From Anaerolentibacter hominis (lineage in GTDB: Bacteria > Bacillota > Clostridia > Lachnospirales > Lachnospiraceae): DNA of 64,000 nt. A program made the translations under genes and the position numbers. Location of the stretch: NCBI RefSeq assembly GCF_032380675.1, contig NZ_JAWDIX010000004.1:62001-126000 (forward strand). Reading direction: 5' to 3'. Positions 1-7,764 of the stretch are shown here, piece by piece (position 1 is the stretch's first letter; every line of letters starts with the position of its first letter). The notes below the pieces were generated by a model. That model searched no databases. It had not been told where the DNA came from and worked only from the letters and a program-made list of their open reading frames with translations.

Positions 1-2
1 AG

Positions 3-164
3 CGGATGAAGTTCGTTCATCCCTACATAGACAGGGAGCCGAATATGGTGTTGATCGAGGCGGTTAAGGGCGGTGGGTCCATGGTGAAGGTGGAAGCGCC
101 CCTGATCGTATATAAGGAGCCGGGGAAATATACCCGGGAAATCTATGATATTTACGGGTACTGA
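3..164 (+). CDS. tRNA1(Val) adenine-N6-methyltransferase TrmN6-like, C-terminal fragment
   Basis: The gene enters from the left edge; 53 codons in frame 3 end at TGA 162-164. The visible C-terminus (KFVHPY, EPNMVLIEA, PLIVYKEPGKYT, IYDIYGY) matches the end of the TrmN6/YabB family, SAM-dependent enzymes that methylate an adenine in tRNA1(Val). The next gene is rsmI, as in the yabB-yabC order of Bacillus, which supports the call. The catalytic NPPY region lies outside the window, so the identification rests on the tail and the neighbour. Confidence 0.75.
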   Translation, partial: RMKFVHPYIDREPNMVLIEAVKGGGSMVKVEAPLIVYKEPGKYTREIYDIYGY

Positions 165-194
165 TGCAAAAAATGCTTCGGAATGGAGATAAGT

Positions 195-1037
195 ATGGCC
201 GGAAAACTTTATTTGTGTGCGACGCCCATCGGGAATCTGGAGGATATTACCCTCCGGGTTTTAAGGACCCTGAAAGAGGTGGATCTGATTGCGGCGGAAG
301 ATACCAGACACAGTATTAAGCTGCTAAATCACTTCGAGATAAAGACGCCCATGACCAGCTATCATGAATTTAATAAATATGAGAAAGCGAAGGTTCTGGT
401 AGGACGGCTTCTGGAAGGAAAAAATATTGCGCTGGTCACCGACGCCGGTACGCCGGGCATATCCGATCCCGGGGAGGAGCTGGTGAAGATGGCCTACGAG
501 GCGGGGATTGAAGTTACTTCTCTTCCGGGACCGGCGGCATGTATCACAGCGCTGACTTTATCTGGTTTGTCTACGAGACGGTTTGCCTTTGAAGCCTTTC
601 TGCCGTCTGAGAAGAAAGAGCGGGCCGGTATTCTGGAAGAATTAAAGCAGGAAACCAGGACGATTATAATCTATGAAGCGCCTCACAGGCTTAGAAAGAC
701 ACTTGAGGAACTGTATGCAGTTCTGGGAGAACGTAATTTGACGGTTTGCAGGGAATTGACCAAGAAATATGAGACAGCTTTTCGCACCACTTTTTCTGAG
801 GCGGTGTTATATTATGAAGCCAATGAACCGAAGGGGGAGTGCGTGCTGGTCATTGAAGGTCGTTCCAGAGCCCAGATGGAGGAAGAAATCAGGGAAAGCT
901 TCCGCGGTCAGACGGTGCAGGAGCATATGGAGATTTATCTGTCCCAGGGGATGGACAAAAAGAGTGCGATGAAGAAGGTGGCGGCGGACCGGGGGGTTCC
1001 CAAGAGGGAAATCTATCAGGCGCTGTTAGAAGAATAA
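195..1037 (+). CDS. rsmI: 16S rRNA 2'-O-ribose C1402 methyltransferase RsmI
   Basis: A 280-residue member of the tetrapyrrole-methylase fold family that methylates the 2'-O of C1402 in 16S rRNA using SAM. Diagnostic stretches are LYLCATPIGNLEDIT at the N-terminus, AAEDTRHS, VTDAGTPGISDPG (SAM site, near residue 80), LPGPAACITAL and EAPHRL. The usual family length is about 280-290. I place the start at ATG 195 because GGAG at 185-188 sits 6 nt upstream; an in-frame ATG at 183 would overlap that site. It follows trmN6 by about 30 nt and probably shares its transcript. Confidence 0.95.
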   Translation: MAGKLYLCATPIGNLEDITLRVLRTLKEVDLIAAEDTRHSIKLLNHFEIKTPMTSYHEFNKYEKAKVLVGRLLEGKNIALVTDAGTPGISDPGEELVKMAYEAGIEVTSLPGPAACITALTLSGLSTRRFAFEAFLPSEKKERAGILEELKQETRTIIIYEAPHRLRKTLEELYAVLGERNLTVCRELTKKYETAFRTTFSEAVLYYEANEPKGECVLVIEGRSRAQMEEEIRESFRGQTVQEHMEIYLSQGMDKKSAMKKVAADRGVPKREIYQALLEE

Positions 1038-1098
1038 ATGGAAAAGCCGGACGCAGCCGCCATTTTCATGCTGTGTGGGGCTGTGAGCGAATAATCAT

Positions 1099-1139
1099 AT
1101 CAACTCTCTAATATAGTGGATTAGGGAGTTGATTTTTTT
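1099..1139 (+). terminator. Rho-independent terminator after rsmI, abutting spmA
   Basis: A 14-bp near-perfect stem (ATCAACTCTCTAAT / ATTAGGGAGTTGAT, 1099-1112 and 1120-1133) is followed by a run of T ending at 1139. The next three bases are the spmA ATG, so the 3' arm also carries the only GGGAG that could serve as spmA ribosome binding site. Confidence 0.85.
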
Positions 1140-1721
1140 ATGCTGAATTATATCTGGGCGGGAATGATCCTGATAGGAGTTGTCCTGGGAGTATTGCAGG
1201 GAAATGGAGAGGTGATCGGAACTCAGGCGCTGACCAGCGCCAAGGAGGCGGTCAGCCTCTGTGTCACTATGCTGGGAGTTATGACGCTTTGGTCCGGTCT
1301 GATGGAGGTGGCGAGGGAAGGCGGGTTGATTAAGGCCCTGGTGAAGGTCTTAAGTCCGCTTATTACGCTGTTGTTTCCGGATATTCCCAGGGATCATGTG
1401 GCAAGAGAATACATAGCCTCAAACTTTGTCGCCAACTTTTTGGGCCTTGGATGGGCAGCCACGCCCCTTGGACTGAAAGCGATGAAGGAACTTAAGAAAT
1501 TAAACCGGGATTCGGAGCGGGCCAGCTGCGATATGTGTACCTTTCTGATTATGAATATTTCTTCGCTCCAGCTGATTCCTATTAATATTATTGCCTACCG
1601 GAGCCAGTACGGTTCGGTAAAACCAACGGCAATATTAGGAGCCGCGATTGTGGCTACCTGTATATCTACCCTGGCGGGCATCCTGTTTGCTGTCATTGCC
1701 AGAAAGGTATCCAGAGATTAA
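1140..1721 (+). CDS. spmA: Spore maturation protein SpmA
   Basis: A 193-residue integral membrane protein with the nucleoside-recognition (Gate) domain. In Bacillus SpmA and SpmB are needed for spore core dehydration. Recognisable parts are the N-terminus MLNYIWAGMILIG, the segment LWSGLMEVAREGGL, the motif ASNFVANFLGLGWAATPLGLKAM (cut here into NFVANFLGLG and ATPLGLKAM) and the closing TM helix. The start follows the family N-terminus even though no separate Shine-Dalgarno is present: GGGAG at 1123-1127 lies inside the terminator hairpin 12 nt upstream. spmB follows after 26 nt, so the pair is one operon. Confidence 0.93.
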   Translation: MLNYIWAGMILIGVVLGVLQGNGEVIGTQALTSAKEAVSLCVTMLGVMTLWSGLMEVAREGGLIKALVKVLSPLITLLFPDIPRDHVAREYIASNFVANFLGLGWAATPLGLKAMKELKKLNRDSERASCDMCTFLIMNISSLQLIPINIIAYRSQYGSVKPTAILGAAIVATCISTLAGILFAVIARKVSRD

Positions 1722-1747
1722 GTGAATCCGAGCGGAGGGGTGCAAAC

Positions 1748-2275
1748 GTGAATTTTCTGGTTTATTTGTCGGACTATATGATTCCGATTGTTATTTTTTA
1801 TATTGTGGCCTATGGGCTGTTAAATAAGGTGGATGTCTATGATACCTTCGTGCGGGGAGCCAAGGACGGGATGAAGGTGGTAGCCGGTATCCTGCCGACA
1901 CTGGTGGGACTGATGGTGGCGGTTGGCATTTTAAGAGCCTCCGGCGCTATGGACTTCCTGTGCAGAGCCGTGGAACCGCTGATGGATCAGGTCGGATTTC
2001 CGGCGGCAGTGCTTCCTCTTATTGTTGTAAAAATGTTTTCTTCTTCCGCGGCCAGCGGCCTGCTGCTGGACCTGTTTAAACAGTTCGGCCCGGATTCCTT
2101 TGAGGGGAATCTGGGGTCTGTTCTGCTGAGCAGTACGGAGACGATTTTTTATACTATGTCCATCTACTTTATGACTGCGGGCGTAAAGAAGAGCCGCTAT
2201 ACACTGGCGGGAGCTCTGGTGGCTACATTAACCGGGATCGTTGCCAGTCTGGTGCTGGTTAAGATTATGATGTGA
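1748..2275 (+). CDS. spmB: Spore maturation protein SpmB
   Basis: A 175-residue membrane protein, the partner of SpmA. It begins with SDYMIPIVIFYIVAYGLL and contains the conserved DTFVRGAKDGMK, ILPTLVGLMVAVGILRASGA and SSTETIFYT stretches of the family, with about five membrane segments. GGAGG at 1735-1739 precedes a 7-8 nt spacer to the ATG. Its presence indicates an endospore former. No clear terminator follows; the next gene has its own promoter 50 nt downstream of the stop. Confidence 0.93.
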   Translation: MNFLVYLSDYMIPIVIFYIVAYGLLNKVDVYDTFVRGAKDGMKVVAGILPTLVGLMVAVGILRASGAMDFLCRAVEPLMDQVGFPAAVLPLIVVKMFSSSAASGLLLDLFKQFGPDSFEGNLGSVLLSSTETIFYTMSIYFMTAGVKKSRYTLAGALVATLTGIVASLVLVKIMM

Positions 2276-2324
2276 GGGGTACAAACCGGTCTGAGACGGA
2301 AGAAAGCGGACTGCCATAAAATCC

Positions 2325-2353
2325 TTGAAGGAACGAAAAAAGTTCCGTATACT
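2325..2353 (+). promoter_or_regulatory. Predicted sigma-A promoter for the SIR2-like/DUF262 pair
   Basis: TTGAAG (2325-2330), 17-nt spacer, TATACT (2348-2353). The start of transcription would be near 2360, giving a leader of about 65 nt that contains the hairpin at 2391-2412. Confidence 0.6.
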
Positions 2354-2390
2354 ACAAGTAGGATGAAACGTGAAGTCTGTTTAGAGGCAG

Positions 2391-2412
2391 TATCGCAGAG
2401 AAATCTGCGATA
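2391..2412 (+). promoter_or_regulatory. Perfect leader hairpin just before the SIR2-like gene
   Basis: TATCGCAGA-GAAA-TCTGCGATA is a perfect 9-bp stem with a GAAA tetraloop. It ends 3 nt before the AGGGG ribosome binding site (2416-2420). No T-run follows, so it is not a terminator; it could affect mRNA stability or translation. Confidence 0.6.
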
Positions 2413-2426
2413 TGCAGGGGTATGAG

Positions 2427-3452
2427 ATGAAGAAACTAATGATAATGATCGGAAATGGAATCACCATTGATCTGATTGGGCGGCTGGGGCTGTCAGACCG
2501 GATCGACACCAGTAATTTGTTTAAAAACGGAGATTCCGTCGTATGGCCGGACGGACAGAATGAACAGGGCTTTCTCTCTTATAAATACTGCCACAATCTC
2601 TGGAATCTGGGAGCCAGATCCTACATGGACATAAGCGACGCTTCCCAGCTGATCGAGGATATTATTTCCTGTATCAATATGATGCCGAAGAATATGGACT
2701 CTGTGGGATCAAAGAGAAAGGACAATATTTATCTGAACGCCTATTATGAGCTGGCGGCTTATTTAAAACACCTGTTTATCTTATACGACGGTATGGTGCG
2801 GGAAGAGGATATGCAGAAGAGGGAAATACTGGACTGGGGCTGGTACAAGCTGATCAAGAATGCTTATGCAAATCCGGAGTACAGTGAGATTATCATCGTT
2901 ACCTATAATTATGATGTGTTCCTGGAGCGGCTTTTAATGGCTCACAATATCCCCTTTGACGTGCTGCCGGTGGCGGAACAGGGTAATAAAATCAAGCTGA
3001 TTAAACCACACGGCTCCATCAGCTTTGCCCACAATAAGAAAAATGACCGGATTTCCTATGGGATAAGGAAGGACTCGGTTATGTATGAGGCGGATATCCA
3101 TGATTTTAATGTTATCTATGAAGGGATGGATGACAATTTCCTGGTGAGCGCCCTGATTCCTCCTTCCGGCGATTCCAGCCGCCTTACCTACCGATGGGCG
3201 GATCAGCTGCGGCAGGAAGTGAAGGCGAAGGCTTCTTCTTTGCAGGAGGGGGACAAGTTTATTCTTTCGGGACTTTCATACTGGCATGTGGACCGCAAGG
3301 AGATTGACGATGTGTTAAACAGCCTGGACAGCAGGCTTCAGATGTATATGATTAATCCCAGGCCGCCCCGGGCGCTGAATGCGGTTTTATCCTGTGTGTT
3401 TGATAATTACGTTTTATATACCAGAGCGGATAATCTGGGCGGATTGATATGA
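2427..3452 (+). CDS. SIR2-like domain protein, candidate NAD-consuming effector
   Basis: A 341-residue soluble protein with the layout of SIR2-like (NADase-type) proteins found in prokaryotic defence. Visible elements are a glycine-rich nucleotide site at the start (IGNGITIDL, residues 6-14), TYNYDVFLE with Asn161, KPHGS with His195, and a C-terminal SGLSYWHVDRKEI segment that fits the last Rossmann strand. Asn and His in these positions are the catalytic pair of SIR2 NADases such as ThsA. Start chosen at ATG 2427 because AGGGG 2416-2420 is 6 nt away; ATG 2412 lies within the leader hairpin. The DUF262 gene follows after 40 nt. Function as an abortive-infection effector is inference; another SIR2-like role cannot be excluded. 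Confidence 0.65.
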   Translation: MKKLMIMIGNGITIDLIGRLGLSDRIDTSNLFKNGDSVVWPDGQNEQGFLSYKYCHNLWNLGARSYMDISDASQLIEDIISCINMMPKNMDSVGSKRKDNIYLNAYYELAAYLKHLFILYDGMVREEDMQKREILDWGWYKLIKNAYANPEYSEIIIVTYNYDVFLERLLMAHNIPFDVLPVAEQGNKIKLIKPHGSISFAHNKKNDRISYGIRKDSVMYEADIHDFNVIYEGMDDNFLVSALIPPSGDSSRLTYRWADQLRQEVKAKASSLQEGDKFILSGLSYWHVDRKEIDDVLNSLDSRLQMYMINPRPPRALNAVLSCVFDNYVLYTRADNLGGLI

Positions 3453-3492
3453 AGAGGCCGGCGGTATTCTTCCTGCCGGAAAGGAGGCCAAG

Positions 3493-4545
3493 ATGAGTAA
3501 TATTGCAATATTGAAGCGGGATTCTACCAAGATTACAATCTCTGAGTTTTATGAGAGATATAATCTGGATAAATATAATTTTCAGCCCAGATATCAGAGG
3601 CGAAGCGATGTCTGGGATATGGAGAAGCAGTCTTTCCTGATCGATTCTATCTTAAAGAATTATCCTATGCCGCCTATTTTTCTTCATCAGCGTATTGATG
3701 AGGCCAGCGGGTCCACCAAGTATGATGTGATAGACGGGAAACAGAGGCTGACGGCCATCACGGAGTTTTTGAAAAACCGGATTCCCCTTCCCCAGGACTT
3801 CGACGAGGGGGCTTTTGGCAATTCCAAGTTAAACGGGATCTATTTTCAGGATCTGGAAGGAGAACTGGCAGAATATAAGAAACAGCTATGGCGGTATGTG
3901 ATCACGGTGGAGTATATTGACAGTGATGAGCTGGATATCATTGATAATGTATTTGACCGGCTGAACCGGAACGGAGAACCCCTGGAGCCCCAGGAACTGA
4001 GAAAGGCCAAGTATCACAATACGCTTCTTCTGGATCTGATTATGAAGGCGGTTAGTTATATTGACTGGTCCAAGCTGGAGAAGATCCGGTTTAACCGAAT
4101 GCAGGATACGGAATTTGTATCGGAGCTGGTCTTCTATCTGCTGGACGGAGAGGCGGCGGACGGTATCTCAAGGACAAGCCTGGATGAGAAATATGAAAAA
4201 TGGTCAGTGAAGTTAACCAGAGAGAAGCAGGAAGAGTGCATCGAGAATTTCAGAACTATTGTGGACTATTTAAACCATCTGGAACTGGACTTTGATGCCT
4301 ACCGGATCAAGGGAGTCAGCCATTTTTATGCGCTGTTTGCTTTCTGTTATGAATGTATCAGAAGGAATGCCGATATCGGAAAGGTATCCGGAAGGCTGAA
4401 TGAGTTTTACCGTCTGGTGAGAGCCGGACAGAGCAACTATAAAGATGTGGAAGGATACCGGATCAGTATGCAGTCCAACACGAGAGCCAAATTCCAGAGA
4501 AAGAAGAGAATTGACTGTCTGATTAATTTCTGTCTGGAAAATTAA
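3493..4545 (+). CDS. DUF262 (GmrS/ParB-like NTPase-nuclease) domain protein
   Basis: A 350-residue protein with an N-terminal DUF262 domain. Typical elements are PRYQRRSDVWDMEKQSFLID (residues 32-51), NYPMPPIFL and the family signature YDVIDGKQRLTAITEFL near residue 77 (D-G-K-Q-R). DUF262 domains occur in GmrSD, BrxU and SspE, where they hydrolyse nucleotides and license DNA cleavage. The usual C-terminal DUF1524 HNH nuclease is missing: the remaining 200 residues are helical and lack an HNH motif. A strong AAAGGAGG precedes the ATG. Coupling to the SIR2-like gene suggests sensor and effector roles, which is inference. Confidence 0.8.
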   Translation: MSNIAILKRDSTKITISEFYERYNLDKYNFQPRYQRRSDVWDMEKQSFLIDSILKNYPMPPIFLHQRIDEASGSTKYDVIDGKQRLTAITEFLKNRIPLPQDFDEGAFGNSKLNGIYFQDLEGELAEYKKQLWRYVITVEYIDSDELDIIDNVFDRLNRNGEPLEPQELRKAKYHNTLLLDLIMKAVSYIDWSKLEKIRFNRMQDTEFVSELVFYLLDGEAADGISRTSLDEKYEKWSVKLTREKQEECIENFRTIVDYLNHLELDFDAYRIKGVSHFYALFAFCYECIRRNADIGKVSGRLNEFYRLVRAGQSNYKDVEGYRISMQSNTRAKFQRKKRIDCLINFCLEN

Positions 4546-4560
4546 TAATGATTAAGAAGA

Positions 4561-4589
4561 AAGAGGATGCGGCAAAACTGCATCCTCTT
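4561..4589. terminator. Convergent terminator hairpin
   Basis: AAGAGGATGC / GCATCCTCTT form a perfect 10-bp stem between the DUF262 gene (+) and the ArsC-like gene (-). The flank is T-rich on the minus strand, so it serves the minus-strand gene best and perhaps both. Confidence 0.6.
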
Positions 4590-4618
4590 GGTGTGTATGA
4601 AGTCCGCATAGTGGGCGG

Positions 4619-4984
4619 TCAATTTTTTGCCAGTTTTTCCAGCCATTCGGCTTCTTTAAACCCCGTAAGAACAAAATCATCCGCGATAATCAGGGGACGT
4701 TTCACCAGCATACCGTCGGTAGCCAGCAGAGCGATCTGCTCTTCTTCCGTCATATCCGGGAGTTTTTCCTTCAGATTCATGCTTTTATACAGCATACCGG
4801 AAGTGTTAAAGAACTTCTTAAGGGGATACCCGCTCCGCCCATACCATTCGGTCAGCTCTGGCCCGGTAGGGTTGTTCTCCTTGATATGCCGGTCTTCATA
4901 TTCAATCTGATGCTCATCCAGCCATTTCTTTGCTTTCTGGCAGGTGGAGCACTTGGGATATTCGATAAATAATATACGTTTCAT
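4619..4984 (-). CDS. Spx/MgsR/arsenate reductase (ArsC) family thioredoxin-fold protein
   Basis: A 121-residue protein starting with a beta strand (MKRILFIEYP) and a CSTC redox motif, followed by KAKKWLDEH, DRHIKENNPT and LVKRPLIIADDFVLTGF. This is the ArsC/Spx-like fold. The CxxC and missing arsenate-specific residues fit the Spx/YffB-like branch better than true arsenate reductase, so it may be a redox-responsive regulator or a thiol oxidoreductase. It lies about 50 nt downstream of the YbhB-like gene on the same strand and is probably co-transcribed with it. Confidence 0.8.
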   Translation of the reverse strand: MKRILFIEYPKCSTCQKAKKWLDEHQIEYEDRHIKENNPTGPELTEWYGRSGYPLKKFFNTSGMLYKSMNLKEKLPDMTEEEQIALLATDGMLVKRPLIIADDFVLTGFKEAEWLEKLAKN

Positions 4985-5035
4985 AGCATCGCTTCCTTCC
5001 TGTCTCTTCTGTATTCACTTCAATTGCACAGCATA

Positions 5036-5497
5036 TCACCGGTAGTGCCCGGTAAGAACCCCCTGCTGCAAAATATGCCCCTGCATGGCAGAGAGCAGAT
5101 CTTTCTTTCTCTTTCCAGCGTCCAGATCCAGCAGACAGTCTAGGACGTACACTTTATAGTGATATACGTGCGACCACCGAAACGGCGGCTTAGGGCCCCG
5201 GTATCTGTTTCTTCCATATCCGATCCCCTGAACCGCGCCTCCCAGAGAGGGAACGCATTTGCCGTGGGGGATATTCCCGGGTATTACTGCCGCGGCAGGG
5301 ATATTCCATATAATCCAGTGGTTATATGCCGGAATCGGGTGTCCCATATCATTCATGATTATAGCGATAGAGACAGCCTCCCGGCTTAATCCGGTTAAGA
5401 CTAATTCGGGTGAACGGTCTTCTCCATGGCCTGTATGGCAGAGAGGAATGAGACCGCCGTCTTCAAAACAGGGCGAGGAAACAACAAGTTTATCCAT
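5036..5497 (-). CDS. YbhB/YbcL-type (PEBP, Raf-kinase-inhibitor-like) protein
   Basis: A 153-residue member of the phosphatidylethanolamine-binding protein family: SPELVLTGL, an IIMNDMGHP segment, NHWIIWNIPA, the GIGYGRNRYRGPKPP ligand-site segment and VYHYKVYVLD. These are the conserved strands and anion-binding loop of PEBP proteins. The start is ATG 5497, which has GGAGG 8 nt upstream; a reading frame continues further up without a ribosome site. The bacterial function of this family is unclear. The ArsC/Spx-like gene follows in the same direction. Confidence 0.88.
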   Translation of the reverse strand: MDKLVVSSPCFEDGGLIPLCHTGHGEDRSPELVLTGLSREAVSIAIIMNDMGHPIPAYNHWIIWNIPAAAVIPGNIPHGKCVPSLGGAVQGIGYGRNRYRGPKPPFRWSHVYHYKVYVLDCLLDLDAGKRKKDLLSAMQGHILQQGVLTGHYR

Positions 5498-5603
5498 TTT
5501 ATTACCTCCCTGAACATATTTTTTATACAGGTTAATCCTATATATCATGTAGGATAGCATATTATTTTATATATTGCATCATTCTTTTTATCTTAAAACA
5601 AGA

Positions 5604-5642
5604 AAAACAGTTGAAGATTTGTTCCTAATCTTCAACTGTTTT
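5604..5642. terminator. Bidirectional terminator
   Basis: AAAACAGTTGAAGATT and its exact complement AATCTTCAACTGTTTT are separated by 7 nt, giving a 16-bp stem with A/T tails on both sides. It sits just downstream of the minus-strand lipoprotein gene. Confidence 0.85.
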
Positions 5643-5649
5643 GTTAGTG

Positions 5650-6138
5650 CTACTCAATGTAAAACTCATAGCATACAAAATAAATATCTTGCGAGTCTGA
5701 TTCGTTGTATACTTCGACATTAAGACGGTATGTACCAGGAATTAACTTTATTAATTCAGATGAAAAAAATTGAATATCCGAGGTTTCCCCGGGTTGTACG
5801 TAAAACCAATCAATATAGTCAAAGCCGCGAGGTCTGTTTACAGGAACATTATACCAGGCTTCATCGAGAAAAAAATCGAGATAACAGTGATTTCCAAGAG
5901 TACCATGTGATAATGTATGAACGGACTTATTGTGCAAAGTAAAAGTATAGGTGCCATGCTTCTTATATATTTCTTTTTTACTTGTTAAATAGATTTCAGA
6001 GGATGACAAAAATTCACTATCCCGAAAATAGCTACGGGATAATGTGCTTTTATCATTCAAATCACCAGACGGCTGCCTGTTAGAACAACCACATAAAATT
6101 AATAGTAGAACAATTGATAAACAAAATTTAACTTTCAT
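5650..6138 (-). CDS. Lipoprotein with C-terminal Ig-like fold (predicted)
   Basis: A 162-residue predicted lipoprotein: MKVKFCLSIVLLLILCGCS has a short basic start, a hydrophobic stretch and a lipobox ending in Cys. The rest is strand-rich, with the pattern IYLTSKKEIYKKHG, YTFTLHN, VQPGETSDIQFF, LIPGTYRLNVEVYN, which resembles bacterial Ig-like domains of about 110 residues that cap surface lipoproteins. The start at ATG 6138 is supported by AAGGGA 7-8 nt upstream. The gene is clearly more A+T-rich than its neighbours and stands alone between two terminators, which could mean late acquisition. Function unknown. Confidence 0.7.
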   Translation of the reverse strand: MKVKFCLSIVLLLILCGCSNRQPSGDLNDKSTLSRSYFRDSEFLSSSEIYLTSKKEIYKKHGTYTFTLHNKSVHTLSHGTLGNHCYLDFFLDEAWYNVPVNRPRGFDYIDWFYVQPGETSDIQFFSSELIKLIPGTYRLNVEVYNESDSQDIYFVCYEFYIE

Positions 6139-6226
6139 AATAATTCCCTTGTCCATCGACGCTATATATTATCAATATAACATAGGAACAAAAGCATTGA
6201 AAGATAAATAATATGAGACATAATGA

Positions 6227-6263
6227 GGAGCTGTCTGCAGACAAAATATCTACAAACAGCTCC
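6227..6263 (-). terminator. Terminator hairpin after MFS gene
   Basis: GGAGCTGT / ACAGCTCC arms (6227-6234, 6256-6263) with further partial pairing inside. It lies directly after the stop of the minus-strand MFS gene; the T-tract is weak. Confidence 0.5.
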
Positions 6264-6269
6264 TATCGT

Positions 6270-7589
6270 TTAGTCTTCCTGAACGATGGTGTCTGTCGTC
6301 AGCATAGACTTCCCAGAGGACTGTTCCAGAGAAGCAAAGATCCGGCCGGAACCCGCTGCGATCAGGCCGCAGATAAGCGCAGCACCGAACAAAATTAAAT
6401 AATTTTGATTCCGGAACACATCAAAAAGTACGCCGTAAATAGCCTGCCCCAGAGGCTGTGCGCACATGGCAAGAGCAAGGACGCAGGATATTACCTTGCC
6501 GATGAGATGGTCGGGCGTCTCTCGCTGAATAAATGCCAGCATCTGGATACTGAACATGGTGGAGAGCATCATCAGGACAAAGCTGCAGGCCGCGATTACC
6601 AGATAAGCATAAAACGGCGCTATCGGCAGTAGAAAGACCAGACCCATGGGAAGCATGGCAATACATCCTGCAAACAACGTTAGATGTGCATTGCCCACCC
6701 GCAGTTTATCTTTCAGGATACCTACCATAACCCCTCCGAACAGACCGCCCGCGGCAAGGGCTCCCTGGGAGTATCCATACAGCTGGTCAGAGATTCCAAG
6801 GTCCCTTTTAATCAGAACCGGAAGGCCCACGATCAGCATGGCGCTTAAGAACAGGTTAAAAAGAGCTACAATAGTCACTACTTTCCAGATGACAGGTTTT
6901 TCCTCTTTCACGAAATGTAAGCTTTCCTTCAGATCATGAACCGCGATCCGGATAATTCCCTGAGAGCTTTTTCGCCGGTTATGGGGAATACGGATAAAGA
7001 TTTCCATAACGGCCGAACAGAAGAAACAGAAGATACCCACCAGAAGGATAGGGAAGAGACCGTAACTTCCGTAGAGTAGTCCGCCGATGACAGGGCCCAG
7101 CAGACCGGAGAGGGAACTGACCTGATTGATGACTGCGTTGGCGGACAAAAGATTTTCCTGAGATGCCAGAACCGGAATACTGGCCTGTACGGCAGGCTGA
7201 TAGGTACCCTGAATTCCATAAAGCAGAATTAAGGTAATAATAATCAGCAGAATCAGGTTAACTTTGCCCATAAGCAGAGCGAATAACAGGGTGATAGCGG
7301 CGGTGGTAAAATCCAGGATCACCATAATATTTCTTTTATTCACCCGGTCTGCAATAATGCCTCCTATAGGGGACATGAGAATCATAGGAAGAAAAGAGCA
7401 GGCGGAGACAAGCCCGAAATAGGAGGAGGAACCGGTTATATCCAGCAGGTAAAGAGGAAGGGCAAAGCGCAGGATTGCGTTGCCGAAGAGGGAGATAATC
7501 TGGCCGATTACCACGAGCAGGAAATCCCTTTGAAATAATGGGGTTTTCGCAGGTTGCTGTAATGTTTTCTGTTTCATTCTGTTTTGCAC
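6270..7589 (-). CDS. MFS efflux transporter (MefA/EntS-like, 12 TM)
   Basis: A 439-residue polytopic protein with about 12 membrane helices. It starts with FQRDFLLVVIGQIISLFGNAILRFALPLYLLD and carries the loop motif GGIIADRVNKRN between TM2 and TM3, typical of the drug:H+ antiporter branch that includes macrolide (MefA) and enterobactin (EntS) exporters. Segment QVSSLSGLLGPVIGGLLYG fits TM5. The TetR gene lies upstream on the same strand, separated by its own terminator. Drug efflux regulated by that TetR is likely; the substrate cannot be read from sequence. Confidence 0.85.
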   Translation of the reverse strand: MQNRMKQKTLQQPAKTPLFQRDFLLVVIGQIISLFGNAILRFALPLYLLDITGSSSYFGLVSACSFLPMILMSPIGGIIADRVNKRNIMVILDFTTAAITLLFALLMGKVNLILLIIITLILLYGIQGTYQPAVQASIPVLASQENLLSANAVINQVSSLSGLLGPVIGGLLYGSYGLFPILLVGIFCFFCSAVMEIFIRIPHNRRKSSQGIIRIAVHDLKESLHFVKEEKPVIWKVVTIVALFNLFLSAMLIVGLPVLIKRDLGISDQLYGYSQGALAAGGLFGGVMVGILKDKLRVGNAHLTLFAGCIAMLPMGLVFLLPIAPFYAYLVIAACSFVLMMLSTMFSIQMLAFIQRETPDHLIGKVISCVLALAMCAQPLGQAIYGVLFDVFRNQNYLILFGAALICGLIAAGSGRIFASLEQSSGKSMLTTDTIVQED

Positions 7590-7729
7590 TTGAAGACTGC
7601 CGGCTGGTGGTTGTTCCTGTACAGGAAAGAGGCAGACTTACTTCTCCTTATCTAATTTTTTGATTTATACTGTCAGCTTATGCATGCTGTCGATTATAGA
7701 TACCGAACGATGGTATGTAAAATAGCTGA

Positions 7730-7754
7730 AAGAAAATCTGCCCCTCAGGGCAGA
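7730..7754 (-). terminator. Rho-independent terminator after tetR gene
   Basis: TCTGCCC-CTCA-GGGCAGA (7737-7754); on the minus strand the stem is followed by TTTTCTTTC. It separates the TetR gene from the downstream MFS gene. Confidence 0.85.
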
Positions 7755-7764
7755 CAATATTCCC

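Noticed and set aside
4548..4910. 120-codon plus-strand frame downstream of the DUF262 gene
   Set aside because: Antisense to the ArsC/Spx-like gene and begins inside the terminator; it is not a third member of the SIR2/DUF262 unit.
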